64,000 bases of DNA, taken from Eumeta japonica (Eukaryota > Arthropoda > Insecta > Lepidoptera > Psychidae). Positions 47,420 to 58,471 of this stretch are shown piece by piece; the stretch's first letter is position 1, and every line of letters starts with the position of its first letter. The stretch is from positions 62,001 to 126,000 of the forward strand of contig BGZK01001233.1 in NCBI GenBank assembly GCA_005406025.1, given 5' to 3'. Under the pieces are notes generated by a model. The model did no database searches and had not been told where the DNA came from. It saw only the letters and a program-made list of their open reading frames with translations. The translations under genes and the position numbers were made by a program.

Positions 47420-48400
47420 TTTTTAGTTTTTTTTAAACTAATGTACTTACAAGAGTTTCTGTATCGTAGAGTATATTTAATGGATTAAATATCAATATTT
47501 GGATAGTTTCGTAATTTCAATAAATACGTTTGATCAATATCAAAAGAGACGTTAAATTCTGGGTGGATCTTGATACCTTTTTAAAAGTAACGAAAATTAG
47601 AAAGATTCTAAGAAAAACACACCTACTAAATATTATTTGTTTAATACATTATCGCATAAAAATACTTCCAATTACAATCCAATAATATTTCACGATTTTC
47701 AAAGACAATACTAATATTTTGAAATATGTCGATAGTCGATAAATGTCAGTTTCAATGTAATGTGGTAGTGCCCTTCCATACTTTTGTTTATTCACCGTTT
47801 TATCTCAAACTTATAGCTTCGATGTTAGTTTTTTTATCCGCCATACAGGATGTTGTCATTATGAAGTGAAATTACATACTTTATAGCTACAAAGCTATGA
47901 TTAATACTAGGTTGTAAAAGTTTGTAATGAAACTTAATTTTCTTGAATAGATATTTTTGATGTCCTAGTGCAACCACCTAGCCCGGGGCGCCGTACTTCA
48001 TGAATAGATTGATATACGTCTCGACTATGAAAATTTATGGTAATTCTCTATGAACGTTTTACATGACCGATTGTTAATTTTTGGCGTTTACATTTTTTCT
48101 AAATATAAAGTACGAAATTCGTTTGACCCGTATTTAATGTATTTATATAGCATTGCTCCTTGGTTTCATATCGATTTTTTGTGTGTTATATTCTATTTCT
48201 TGATGAATTCTAATAGGACGTCAATGAGGTATCAAGTACTAAATCATTGACCAATCAAAGTTACCTAAACTATAAAAATATTGCACCATAATTGACCGAA
48301 ATGATCAAAAAATATTTAACCAAAGTAACGTTACGTTACGGAAACGGTAAATGAACATTAACGTTTCTGTTTTCCTGTTTATTACGTTTGAAAAACTTGT
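47420..48400. other. Upstream region of MCFD2, nothing else recognised
   Basis: AT-rich. It may be a 5' UTR intron if the promoter is at 47.2-47.4 kb. Confidence 0.3.
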
Positions 48401-48402
48401 AG

Positions 48403-48432
48403 TTACCAGAATTGCAAGGAAGATTTTCGAAA
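48403..48432 (+). other. MCFD2: Probable 5' UTR just upstream of MCFD2 start
   Basis: A T-rich tract ending '..acttgtag' at 48402 could be a 3' splice site for an upstream non-coding exon. The 30 bases before the ATG would then be 5' UTR, and the context gaaaATGA fits an insect start. Confidence 0.3.
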
Positions 48433-48608
48433 ATGAGAGTAAAATTACGATTTGCAGGATGGTTTGTAGTAGTGTTGTGCTGCATAGTGTTATGCGCAGG
48501 CGCACGCCGCGGGCCGCACCACCCGCGCGGCTCTCACCGGCATTCGCGACCCGAGCGCAGCGCCGCGGCCGTGTTAACGCAAGACGACGAAGTCTTACAT
48601 GACACCAA
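48433..48608 (+). CDS. MCFD2: MCFD2 exon 1 (signal peptide)
   Basis: The start ATG at 48433 is chosen because it directly precedes a classical signal peptide; an in-frame ATG at 48412 would add seven residues before it. After the predicted cleavage (CAGA|RRG) comes a basic, His/Pro-rich stretch 'RRGPHHPRGSHRHSRPER' not typical of vertebrate MCFD2. The exon ends ..GACACCAA before donor gtcagt at 48609, splitting a Lys codon (phase 2). Confidence 0.85.
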
Positions 48609-51600
48609 GTCAGTACTGGACGTTGTTGTTGCTGTGTTAGGTTTTTGGAGTTTCCTTCTTAAGAATCGATTTTTCATATATTTAAGTCCGGAGTATGAAA
48701 AATCATGGGGTGTAAAATCAAATTTGGTATTACGTTATATTACGTTACGTTCAAGTCAGTATCATGTGTATGGAGACTATACACGCGTATAGTCTTTATA
48801 TTCATGCGCAACTTATCTTGCGCATCCCCTAGCAGTATATATGTATCATATTTTAGTTACCAAAAACCAATTTTTCTCAGTATTCAATGATGTCGATATT
48901 TTTCCTGGAATAAATACAATACAAGATGACATAAATGGTGAAAAAAATCAATCTTGCTTAAAACTTTATTACATAAAATTATCATTGTTTATGTTTTCAT
49001 GGTTTTGTTATGTATATTTATGAATTTATTGTATAATTAATACAAATAAATGTATCATGCATACTTCAGTAATATAAAAAATACATTGATTTACCCTCAT
49101 TCCCTAATCTATTTATTTTATAATCGTTCGTAAGGAGTAAACTCTTGTCGTGCGTCGGAGCTGACACACACAGATACGCACGCACGCAGGCATGCACGCA
49201 CGCACATTTTTTTTTTTGAAAGAAATTGTGAGAGAGTATGCCTCCATTGCTGAGGCATACTCTCTCACAATTTCTTTTTATTAAGCTATTGCATAGCTTC
49301 TATCGCGGGCCTTGAGCGTGGAGACCGAATCCAGAAATTCCGTAACGAAAATAACCTAACACCCCCCACTCCGACCGGCACAGCGGTGATACTTTTTACT
49401 TTTGCCATCTATCGATGAATAGCAGAACTTTTAATGACTTTTTTGAAATATTACGCTTGTCTCTTTAGTTTAGCAACTCGCCTCTAGGTGGCATTGGTTG
49501 TATCGGCGTTACTGCGCGTAATCCCCCTCTCCGCTCTGCAATCTGGTGACTCATGCCTGCTTAGAGTTTCGGCGTTAGGGCACCTCCTCAAAAAAATACT
49601 GCATAAATAAAATAAATAAATAAATATAATTGCATAAGTTGATAAAAAATACTATGCAATAGCTTTACCGCGGCAGTCCCCGAGTGCCACACGTGTTTTT
49701 TTTTCACATTGTGGACCTTAAACCTTCGACGCTGACTCGATGTGGGTTAAGGGTCACCATCGTCGATGGATTGCGAACGTCCGGGATCGACGGCTTAACG
49801 AGCGTGCGGTTTAATTTGACTTAAGTTAAAAACTCATCGGTCGGTCGGGATCAAACCTGATACCTTCCGGTCCGAAGCTGATGCCCTTAACCGCTGAGCC
49901 ACTACTGCACACCAGTACGGAATATACGTGTAGAATTGTAAATAATGAAAATGATAAGACCAACTGTCAAAATCGTTAAACATTTCAAGTTCAATATTTT
50001 TAGGAATCCACACCCATGTGGAAAATGCTTTATGATTTTATCGTGTCGATCCGTCCATATGGCTGTATAATTCTGTTATTTTTTCCATCCATTCTGACGA
50101 AATGATTTATACGAATGTCTTGTGAGAACTGATACATGATTTTGTGCTAAAAATAAAAAAAAAAGATTAATTCTCAATAATTATTTTGAGTTGAATTTGT
50201 TAGATTCATAAGGAGGAATGTGAAATTTAATGGATTTTCTTAATACACCTATAACAACATAAATTTCAATTGCTACATAAAATCTGCATCTGCGTTTATT
50301 GCAGAATTAATTTCGAAAAATAAACACTTTATACTAAGAAAATTAAAAATATGTATTATACTTGCGTGAGTAAGTTATATAATTTTTATATTAATTCCCT
50401 AACCTGGAATTCTGTAATACTAAAAAATTAAGCAAAAACACAATTTTCATTTCATAATGCGAGAACTTTCTTCAAATAACAATCAATATTATTATCTAAT
50501 TCTAAACTATACCATTGACTTTGATGAGAGGTTGATTAATCCATTATTTAACAAAAGTTTGATATAATTGCGTAGTCTCGCATTTCTCAATAAGTAAATC
50601 AAGAATTGAATCTATTATTAAATTTAATCCAATTCTTGGTACACTGTGGATTCACAATAATTTAACTCTCTGTTCTGTGTCAACGTTAATATTGTGATAA
50701 AATAGTTCTTTTGTATTGAATATCTTTAACAAAATCATTATATTAGATATCATCGGCATGTCAAAATAGAGTTGCGTCTCTCGGTTTTACCGGCGGGGTT
50801 CTTTATTAGAATTAGCTACGTTCTGCTGTTACACCCGCCTGAGAAGTTCTTATTCTATGATGCATTCGTGATTGCATAACGCAAGTAGGTGCAAAAATTA
50901 CTGGAGTGTTTACGTATGATGTGGCCACATTCAAACTAACGTTATAAATGCGAAAGTGTCTCTGTCTGCTACGTTTTCACATCTGAACCGCTGTACTGAT
51001 TTTGATCAAATTTGGTACAGGGAGGAGATTGACACGCATGCGCTGGATTTCTGAAAAATAGCTGTAAATAGTAATCTGGCATGGTGCTTCATGGCCAAAA
51101 GCAATTCGAAGCCCTGCCGAGCTGACAAATTGCACATGAAATCGTATTAAATCATACTATGGAAATTTTCACTACTTAAATCCATAATGACAAAGGCATG
51201 CAATTTTTAAAATGACGCCTCAGTTTAAAAACAATTGACAGTTAGATGAAACAAACTGTAATCTACAGTCAAAGAGTTCCATTTCCAAATGTAGTAATTA
51301 CTTTTTAAATGCTGTTTATGTGAGTGGCCAGTTTCAGAAAATCATAGTGAGCCCCTCGTGCATATAACTCATGCCTATTTTTTAAAACGGTACGCTGAGC
51401 ATACAGATCGCCACATGGTATATCATTATATGTATATTTCTCTTGCTTCAATAAACTTCATTAATCGTTTCATGAAAGCCCCCTGGTTTCGTATGCTTAA
51501 AATTTTGTTTTTCTTTTACTTTTCTTGTAGATGTGCACAGGAAAACTTCGGTGGTTGACATCTGTATTGTATGAAGATCATGATTTTTTAATCGTAATGA

Positions 51601-54600
51601 AGATCCTGTTGAAGATCAATGGGAGATCAAGCCACTTTACTTATTTTTGAAATACAGAGAATCTAATTTATATTAGAGTATGTAGTAAATAATGAAAAGT
51701 CAAAATATATAATTTAATAGTTTTTTTTTCATTTGTTCAAACCGATGTTAACTTTAGTAGATGTAAAGAAGTAGCTTGGTGAATGAGGTAGCTTCTTTCT
51801 CTGTGAATGAATACAGAAACGTCTTACTTCCACCGTGGATAATACGTTTCCATGTTGTTTGTTAAAAACCGCCCAAGTGCCAGACGAAGTCGCGGACCGA
51901 GGGTTCTGTCGTAAACATTATATATTTGTGTTGAGTATTTAAAATAATTTCTTTTCATTCATAGATTTGCGAATTTTTAGTAAGAGTCTCATTCACATTT
52001 GGCCGATTTTTACTCAATGTTTTTCTTAAGTTTGACGCTTATATATGTTACTGCTGTTATGATAAAACAGAAATAAGAAAAATAAACTAATAAAATGTTA
52101 ATGTTAATAATAATAGGCATTAAGTATGCACTTACCTACTTAGCGAGTATCATTTTGAACTTAACAGTGAATCGAAAGAAAACGAAGCAAGTTACAGACT
52201 TCTTCTAGGGTTTTCTGTAATCTAAAGGTAAAAAATATTTTCTGCATTTTTTTCAAAATTTTAGGTTCAGAAGTTTCGGAGGCAAGGGAGTAAACATTAA
52301 TTTTTGCCTATTTTCTAAAATAACTTCAAAACTATTTATCTTAAGATTATAAAAAATATGTATTTGATATCCTCACAATAAATGCAATCATTTGGCGTGT
52401 CACATGATACAGTTTGAATCATGTGGCACACCCTCATATTTAAAATTCATGTATTCATGTACGCCATACGTCCGTATTTGGGTCACATGTATATGGCAAC
52501 GCGCGCGCGCGCGTATTTGTATGCGTGAGTGTATGTACTAAATATCAATTCGATCGGTCCAGCAGTTTCGGAGCAAATTGGCTGTAACAGGCGGACGGAC
52601 AAAAACGCGAGTGATCCTATAAGGGTTTTGTTTTCTTCCTTTTGAAATACGGAACCCTAAAAAGGGAACGATTTCAAAATTATTTTTTTTTATTTAACAA
52701 ACAATGTTGTGTTATTGGTATGTTTATAAGTGTAACAGCGCTGTCTGTACCCACGTGGAAATATTTTTGAGCATACTTTTTTTGATTGGCCAAAAACAGT
52801 AATTAGTTATTTAACGGATTTCGACAAAGGTCTTACAATTTGTATCTTGAGGTTCAACTTAAAATCTAAGCTATATTTAATTTTCTATATGTGTATTGAT
52901 TTGTATTTGTACTATCGCAGACACGCGGCGCATTAGTTTGCCAACTAGATCTCTACAAACTTGTCTTTTCCATAACTATTTATTATATGTGTTTATGGAA
53001 TTTAAAAGAAATATAAAAGAAAGATATTTAAATTGTTTTCATTTATAATATTGAACGCAAACGATTTCAGGCATATTGAAGAAGACACGGCTGCGCTGAC
53101 GCCGGAGCAGCTATCCAAGATGACGCCGCAGGAGTTGGAGTTCCACTACTTTAGCGCTCACGATTTCGACCGAAATTCTAAACTAGACGGTCTCGAGATG
53201 CTGAAGGTACATTTGTTGCTAATTTATAACAATTTCTCCAACGTGCTTAGTTAACAAGAAGTTTGTACAACGTTGAAAATCCGATAAGATATTTAATCTC
53301 GGACGATCTTCTTACCCTAAAGTCATGATGCATGCTTCGGATGCGTAAGATTCGGGTTTAGATCGCGGTCGGAAATGTTTACCTTTAGCTCTACTGGCTG
53401 ATTTCGGTTTCGGTTGTAATATATCTGATACCTTGAAACGAATATTTCTTGTATGTATATATAATCGGAATCTCGGAAACGACTCCAGCGATTTCCATAA
53501 AATTCAGTATGCGTGAGATTTCAAAGGCGATAATAGCTAGGTTTCATTTTTATAAAACCTTGTTTTATTCGTGTTTTTAGGCAATGAATTAGAATACGAA
53601 GGTAAATTTTGCCACTATTGACAAGATTGTAATACTACAGTTGGGAAATCGGACGGTCTTAAATCCAGAAGACCCCGTTCCTAATCCACATGATTAGTTT
53701 TTTCAACTCTTATAGTTTTTCTTTTCAAATTTCTTCTTTTGTGAGAAACTTCTTTTTTTGTGAGAAAAACTATTTTTGGGAGTAAATAACTTTTACCGAC
53801 ATAGCAACACTAAATCTACTTGACAATAGATGGTGTTGTTAAGCAAACTAAGCCAATGAGTATTTCGTTTACGGTCAGACCAAGAAAATCAATTATTTAT
53901 AAGAAAAATCACACAAGTTGTTGATAAAATATGCGTCTTATTAAAATTCAAAATAGTTGAAACTAACGTGTTCACGTAGAATATCCTAAAAGATTTTTGA
54001 GAAAAACGTTAAAATCGAAAAATATTGTTTATATTTTATCAGTATGTAATTCGTATCTAAGTATATTTTCCAAATAAAACACAATTACTACAAAAAAAAA
54101 AGTACCAAGCAAATCTCGGTCACCTAGGTACTATACAATTTATATACATAGAAGTGGTAAAATTTGTGGCTCAAAAGATAATATCCGATCTCGAATCTAT
54201 ATAATTCGTTGGTCTTTATTGCCTTATCATTGTTGTTGCTCTTTAATTAACTAACTATTCGAGTGGCTAAATCGACTATGCAACTTTCGATAAAGATAAA
54301 AAAATAAGTTATTACTTTAGTTTCGCCCGTTTCAGGCGGTCTACCACACCATCGAACACGAGGAGGACAATCCCGAAGCAGAATCGTCCATTGAACCGGC
54401 GGCGGCCGAATTGGATGGGTTTATAGGTAAAGCTAGCTCCACCTAATGATTCTATCATTTGAATCTGAATTTGAATAGCATGTAAGTCCCCTATAACTAA
54501 AAAAAACGAGTAGGTATGTCGACTATTATTATTGAACTAGTGTAAACTAAAGTGCATCAGCAAATTAGTGTATTTTCATGGCACTAACGTTCTTTTGCTT

Positions 54601-57600
54601 AGAAGCGCAGTTTTTCGATATTAAGCCGAAAATAATATATTCGATAATGTTAAAAATAATTTTCGTTGAAAATATTTTTTGAGCATTATCTTAGTTACTT
54701 TTTTCTTATTTTTAGACTTACGGTTTGAGAAGTAGAGGGGGAAGGGGCACAATTTATGCAACTTTCGGAGTGATTATTTCCGAAATTATTGATATAATCA
54801 GAAAAAATTCTTAAAAGCCATAATGATTTAAAATAATTGTTGAAATATGTGCCACATATAAAAACATAAGTTTTTAAAATAATTATTGAAAAATGTACCA
54901 CTCGTTGCTGTTTGTTGAAAAAATTTTTTTTTCAGCTTCTGTTATGTGTATGGAATGCCCCCCATAGAAATATTTATTTTTGTTATTTTGTGATACCTCA
55001 AAATTAACTAGCAAATTTGAATTTCCTTCTTAAAATGGTAATTTGATAACAGCTTCTGAACGAGATATCGTAGTGTTATTCTTATGGTTCCATAATTCGT
55101 TTTGATGTAAAACAACTTTTTTGCATTTCTAACTTGATTCAGTGTTCGAAATCGAAAAAGACAAGAAATTTAAAATAGGGTAGAAATTTAATAAAAGGGT
55201 ATTCTTTTTCTGATTGAAAAAGAGTCAGAACAGGCGTTGTGAAAATCGATTTTTTTTCAACGAAATATTATAATCAGTCAGTTTTAATATAGTTTATTGT
55301 TAAGTTAATAATATAAGTTTTTATCGTGGGATCCTCCTAAAGAACGGATAAGATGCGATGTTTTGTTCAGAGAAGTGATTTGTAAAATCTTTTATCCCGG
55401 TCATAATCGGTGGAACGTGTATATGGTGGTTATAGGATCCTTTTTTTTCATCCCCATAAAAGTGGATGCCAGGATGCATAGAGGCCTGGTAGGAAGTGCA
55501 CAGCGTTCCATTCATGAGGCATTCTTAGCCCGCAATGTTTTTGCTGTACCTTAATCTTTTTGTTCAACAGTGATCACTTTTATTAGCTCTCCATGTAAAG
55601 AGGCTATATCAAATTTATCTCAACATTTGATTGTAAACGTCATTAAGTTTGATTATATATCTTTTCTCGGCATTTGTTGTTGGGTGACGCCCATTAATTG
55701 CATTGTAATTATGTGTACAATGTTTATTATATATCTCAATTGATAAAATAGTTAGGGTAATTTAGACCTAAGTTGAACTCCATCATAGGTCAGACATCAC
55801 AAAAAAACTGGCCAAGTGCGAGTCGGACTTGTGCACAAAGGGTTTCGTACCATTATGTATAACAATCGTACGGAATTTTATTTGTTGTTAAATCTAATGC
55901 TCAATTCGAAACTGCATCTATGAAGGGTTATGGTAACTAAAGACGGCGCATGGGAGCCCCCCTTAAATATTAATTTAATTTTAATTTAATTATTTAGTTT
56001 TAAAGTGAATATATTACTTAATATTCTGTGAATATTTCAAGTATCTACCTGTTGCCGTTATCAATATCGAGCTAAAACGAGGAAAAAAATCACGTTTGTT
56101 GTATGGGAGCCCCCTTACATATTTATTTTATTCTGTTTTGTAGTAATTGTTGTTATAGCGGCAACAGAAATACATCATCTGTCAAAATTTCAACTTTCTG
56201 ACTATCACGGTTCATGAGATACAGCCTGGTGTTAGACGGACGGACGGACAGCGGAGTTTTAGTAATAGGGTCTCGTTTTTACCCTTTGGGTGCGGAACCC
56301 TAAAAACAACCATATGCCCTGAACCTCATGTCTCTTTGAATATAAATCAAATGTTATATATTGTATCTACATGCCTTTCATTTACTTACATTGACAAACT
56401 CGCTAATGAAAATATAGCGATACAATTTAACCGCTTAACTAAGTAGCGGTTTATACAAAATCTCGTCATTATTAATTTCATCAATGTACGTGTTGTAGTT
56501 TTTGAATAAAATGCCTGTGACATACGGACGGACAGAAAATCAAATATATAAATGTATTATTAAACAAATAAAATTATTCAATTATTGGTTTTTACTTATT
56601 AAAATATTATAGTCTATGTATTTATATTTTCTTAGATAGTAGATATTTAAATACATTCCAATTTATTATTAAGCACTCCAGAATAAACAAAAAAAAAACA
56701 CTACAAATATTATTAAATACTTTTTATTATAATACAAAAATAAAATTCAAACTGAATGTTGAAATAAATTACCTATATTTTTATCAATAAATGATTTTTT
56801 TTCAGGGTTGATTATATGAATTTTAGAGCGTGTTCGACGCATTTCCTTCACTCTTCACCAGAATAATCTGCAAAATATGTCTTCAGGATGTAGATTTTTT
56901 GTATTTAAATGTAATTTTATCAATTTATTTTTAATGTAGCCCCAAACTATTTCAAAAGGTTTAAAATGTGGATGGTGCGGCGGGAGTCGTAGCACTTCGT
57001 AGCCATGCTTTTTTCTGCTAAAAGAATACATCATGAGGAACAAGTTTTTTTTTTCTATATTCGTGCTTTGAATCATACATGAGTCAGGTTACAATTTTAG
57101 GGAATCGATGTTATTTTTTTGTTAAAACTCCATCTCAGTAATGAGAGCATTTGTGGCTTTTTATCAACTTCCACGTTGTGTTATAGTGCGTTTTCTACAA
57201 CGATAATGGTGCCGGTTGGTCAATTTCTCTTAACCACTTTTTGAAATTTTGAGAATTCATTATGCCGTAGTAATCACTCGATTCGGTATTCGATTTGTAA
57301 ATGACAAGTTTGTCACTGCCCCCAGCTAGCAAAATAATTAAACGCAAACCGGCTCCAATATTTTTTAGATTGCCTTCTAGCTTTTGGAGTATTCGACTGC
57401 GAACATTTGGAAACAGTATGTGACGAGAGTCATATGTCGATGTGTTTCATTCACATATATTATTTTCTGCTCTATATCTGCAGTTACAATAAGTATTGCC
57501 GTATTTTATATGCAGTGACCCAGTTTTTAATTAATACTGTTGTCTTCGATTGTAATTTTTTCCATCAATAGGTGTAAGATATTATAAATATTCACGGCTA

Positions 57601-58471
57601 CAGTTTCTTACAATCTTCTTTGTGTAACAAACAATTTGAAACCTTTTTCAGGATCGGCAGTTCTGTGTTGTGGACGAATTAATTCTTTGATTTTATGCTT
57701 AAATATGCCTGATGTATAAATGATGAAAAAAGATTCTACTTATTAATAAAGATAACAATATTCAAATATTATTTTATAAATATGTTTAAAAAATAAACAT
57801 TAATTAAGTGTACAAACCCTCTGAAAATCCCTTAATTTCTATTGTGCAACGCTTTTTCTTCTTTTTACATGGGGATTGGGGATTTCATTACATCTCTAAT
57901 ATTTTAAGAATGTATACCTAAAAGGATATTGCAACATTAATTATTTGTAAACAATAAATTACACATTTATTAAATAAAATAACAAACACATTACTTTTAT
58001 TCTTCGCTTTAGACGATTTCAAATCAATAACACATTTTGCAACATGCAAAAGCATTACACGTTGTAAGTAGCATCAGTCCCAAGAGAGGTAACGCTGTGT
58101 ATAGTACACCGATAATTTGAAAAGCGCAAATTCTATATTTAAACGTCTTGAGCATTGCGTAATTGGCTAATAAAAATCACCCTTCAGTAGTGATATAGGA
58201 GGAGTGTCAGAGTTGTCGGACAGTAATCACTGACCCACCACTGCTCTCATATCATAAACTGTCAATAACGAAGAAAATTTTTTTTTCATCAGCGCTAGTG
58301 GACAGAACGCTGGCCACCGACGACACCGACAACGACGGGTACGTGTCCTACGCGGAGTACAGGGCGGCGCGGCAGGACCGCGACAACCGGCGCACGGCCG
58401 CAGCGCACGCCGCAGCGCATGCCGACGCCGGCGCCGGCGCCGGCACGGACGCCGTCGGCGCGCCGGCCTAG
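48433..58471 (+). CDS. MCFD2: MCFD2 homologue, whole gene (4 coding exons)
   Basis: Join of 48433-48608, 53071-53206, 54336-54426 and 58293-58471: 582 bases, 193 residues plus stop. In the known family, MCFD2 is a soluble calcium-binding protein of the ER-Golgi intermediate compartment that pairs with the LMAN1/ERGIC-53 lectin to export selected glycoproteins. Visible features are a signal peptide (residues 1-24, hydrophobic 'GWFVVVLCCIVLCAGA') and a linker 'VLHDTKHIEED' matching the vertebrate 'VHDQEHIMEH' segment. They continue with 'MTPQELEFHYFSAHDFD' (vertebrate MSPQELQLHYFKMHDYD), EF-hand loop 1 DFDRNSKLDGLE, an acidic spacer, and EF-hand loop 2 DTDNDGYVSYAE. Both loops keep acidic residues at positions 1, 3, 9 (first) and 12. 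All introns are GT..AG, phases 2, 0 and 1. An Ala/His/Gly tail follows EF-hand 2 and makes it longer than the 146-residue human protein. CGREF1 is the nearest alternative family. Confidence 0.92.
49219..49277. repeat. Perfect 26-bp inverted repeat, 7-nt loop
   Basis: Arms 49219-49244 and 49252-49277 are exact reverse complements (core tgtgagagagtatgcctc). The hairpin sits immediately left of the MITE that starts at about 49280. Confidence 0.95.
49280..49677 (+). mobile_element. MITE-like element with 16-17 bp terminal inverted repeats
   Basis: The left end 'taagctattgcatagctt' (49281-) and the right end '..actatgcaatagctttacc' (to about 49675) are inverted copies. The 390-bp interior has no open frame ('cttgagcgtggagaccgaat', 'ctaggtggcattggttgtat') and reads like a high-copy lepidopteran non-autonomous element. 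Its family is not known to me. Confidence 0.65.
49690..49915 (-). repeat. tRNA-derived SINE
   Basis: On the minus strand the head 'ggctcagcggttaaggg' (A box, about 49899-49883) and 'ggtttgatcccgacc' (B box, about 49857-49843) is followed by a body ending at the adjoining MITE. It shares its head with the SINE at 1796. Confidence 0.7.
50935..51140 (+). repeat. 5' end of a short dispersed repeat
   Basis: 'ttataaatgcgaaagtgtct ... gaaccgctgtactgattttg' is a familiar opening of lepidopteran short repeats. The matching type of 3' end is the family D terminus seen at 41400. Confidence 0.45.
51365..51510 (-). mobile_element. 3' fragment of RTE-like LINE
   Basis: 'cgccacatggtatatcatta ... gaaagccccctggtttcgta' corresponds to 35770-35890 of the larger LINE relic. 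Confidence 0.5.
51860..52668 (+). repeat. Family A repeat, full-length copy
   Basis: It starts 'accgcccaagtgccagacga' and ends 'gcggacggacaaaaacgcga ... acggaaccctaaaaag'. Inside are a (CG)7 run (52500-52513) and an imperfect 15-bp inverted repeat (52394-52432, 'gtcacatgat..atcatgtgg'). Confidence 0.65.
53071..53206 (+). CDS. MCFD2: MCFD2 exon 2 (EF-hand 1)
   Basis: 136 bases after acceptor ..tttcag. It encodes 'MTPQELEFHYFSAHDFD' and EF-hand loop 1 (DFDRNSKLDGLE), ending ..CTGAAG before donor gtacat (phase 0). It is GC-richer than its flanks and is the best-conserved part of the protein. Confidence 0.93.
53207..54335 (+). other. MCFD2: MCFD2 intron 2
   Basis: 1129 bases. 'tcggaatctcggaaacgact' (53466) looks like part of a dispersed repeat. 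Otherwise there is nothing notable. Confidence 0.8.
54336..54426 (+). CDS. MCFD2: MCFD2 exon 3 (acidic linker between EF-hands)
   Basis: 91 bases encoding 'AVYHTIEHEEDNPEAESS' and 'IEPAAAELDGFI', the helix leaving EF-hand 1 and the acidic loop before EF-hand 2 (vertebrates: AITHVHKEEGSEQ...). The acceptor is gtttcag and the donor gtaaagc; phase 1 end. Confidence 0.9.
54490..56545 (+). repeat. Family C repeat interrupted by a 1.4-kb insertion
   Basis: 54490-54970 aligns with 5400-5850 and 56430-56545 with 5850-5960, which are contiguous in the intact copy. The intervening 54975-56430 is therefore inserted DNA. It contains a whole family A copy plus about 800 bases of unassigned sequence, including a 63-codon frame at 55363 that I do not recognise. 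Confidence 0.6.
55798..56306 (+). repeat. Family A repeat, best-preserved copy
   Basis: It starts 'ggccaagtgcgagtcggact' and ends 'gacggacggacggacagcgg ... gggtgcggaaccctaaaaac', the clearest ends of the family in the window. The better preservation suggests a more recent insertion. Confidence 0.75.
56815..57740 (-). mobile_element. IS630/Tc1-type DDE transposase relic
   Basis: On the minus strand 'VNETHRHM' (about 57460-57440), 'GAGLRLIILLAGG' (about 57360-57320), 'SDYYGIMNSQNFKKWLREI' (57290-57225) and 'KHGYEVLRLPPHHPHFKPFE' plus 'IVWGYIKNKL' (57010-56935) follow the order of insect DDE-superfamily endonucleases. Their pattern is 'NE/DETxxH ... GxRLIxLxAGG ... DYHxxMNxxNFxxWLxE ... HGHxVLRLPPYHCxxNPIExIWxxxK'. 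The catalytic Asn-Pro-Ile-Glu end reads 'FKPFE', keeping the Glu. The second Asp is not legible. Several frameshifts occur and no inverted repeats were found. It is more distant from mariner proper than the other relics. Confidence 0.78.
58293..58471 (+). CDS. MCFD2: MCFD2 exon 4 (EF-hand 2 and C-terminal tail)
   Basis: Acceptor ..ttcatcag. The exon completes the split Ala codon, then encodes 'LVDRTLATDDTDNDGYVSYA' with EF-hand loop 2 and 'EYRAARQDRDNRR'. It ends in an Ala/His/Gly-rich tail (AAAHAAAHADAGAGAG...) with stop TAG at 58469-58471. It is extremely GC-rich compared with the intron before it. Vertebrate MCFD2 ends shortly after the second EF-hand, so the tail is an extension. Confidence 0.92.

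Larger units (their letters stand above)
48609..53070 (+). other. MCFD2: MCFD2 intron 1
   Basis: 4462 bases with donor gtcagt and acceptor gatttcag. It contains a MITE (49219-49677), a SINE (49690-49915), a repeat 5' end (50940-51140), a LINE scrap (51370-51510) and a family A repeat (51860-52668). The remainder is unremarkable AT-rich DNA. Confidence 0.8.
54427..58292 (+). other. MCFD2: MCFD2 intron 3
   Basis: 3866 bases. It contains a family C repeat split by an insertion (54490-56545), a family A copy inside that insertion (55798-56306), and a dead DDE transposase (56815-57740). 57780-58290 shows nothing else. Confidence 0.8.

Noticed and set aside
48412..48792. Unspliced 126-codon reading through MCFD2 exon 1
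   Set aside because: Reading past 48608 ignores a good donor site; the spliced product matches MCFD2 across four exons while the read-through does not.
53330..53400. tRNA-like phrase 'attcgggtttagatcgcggt' in MCFD2 intron 2
   Set aside because: A B-box-like string only; no A box at the right distance and no cloverleaf.
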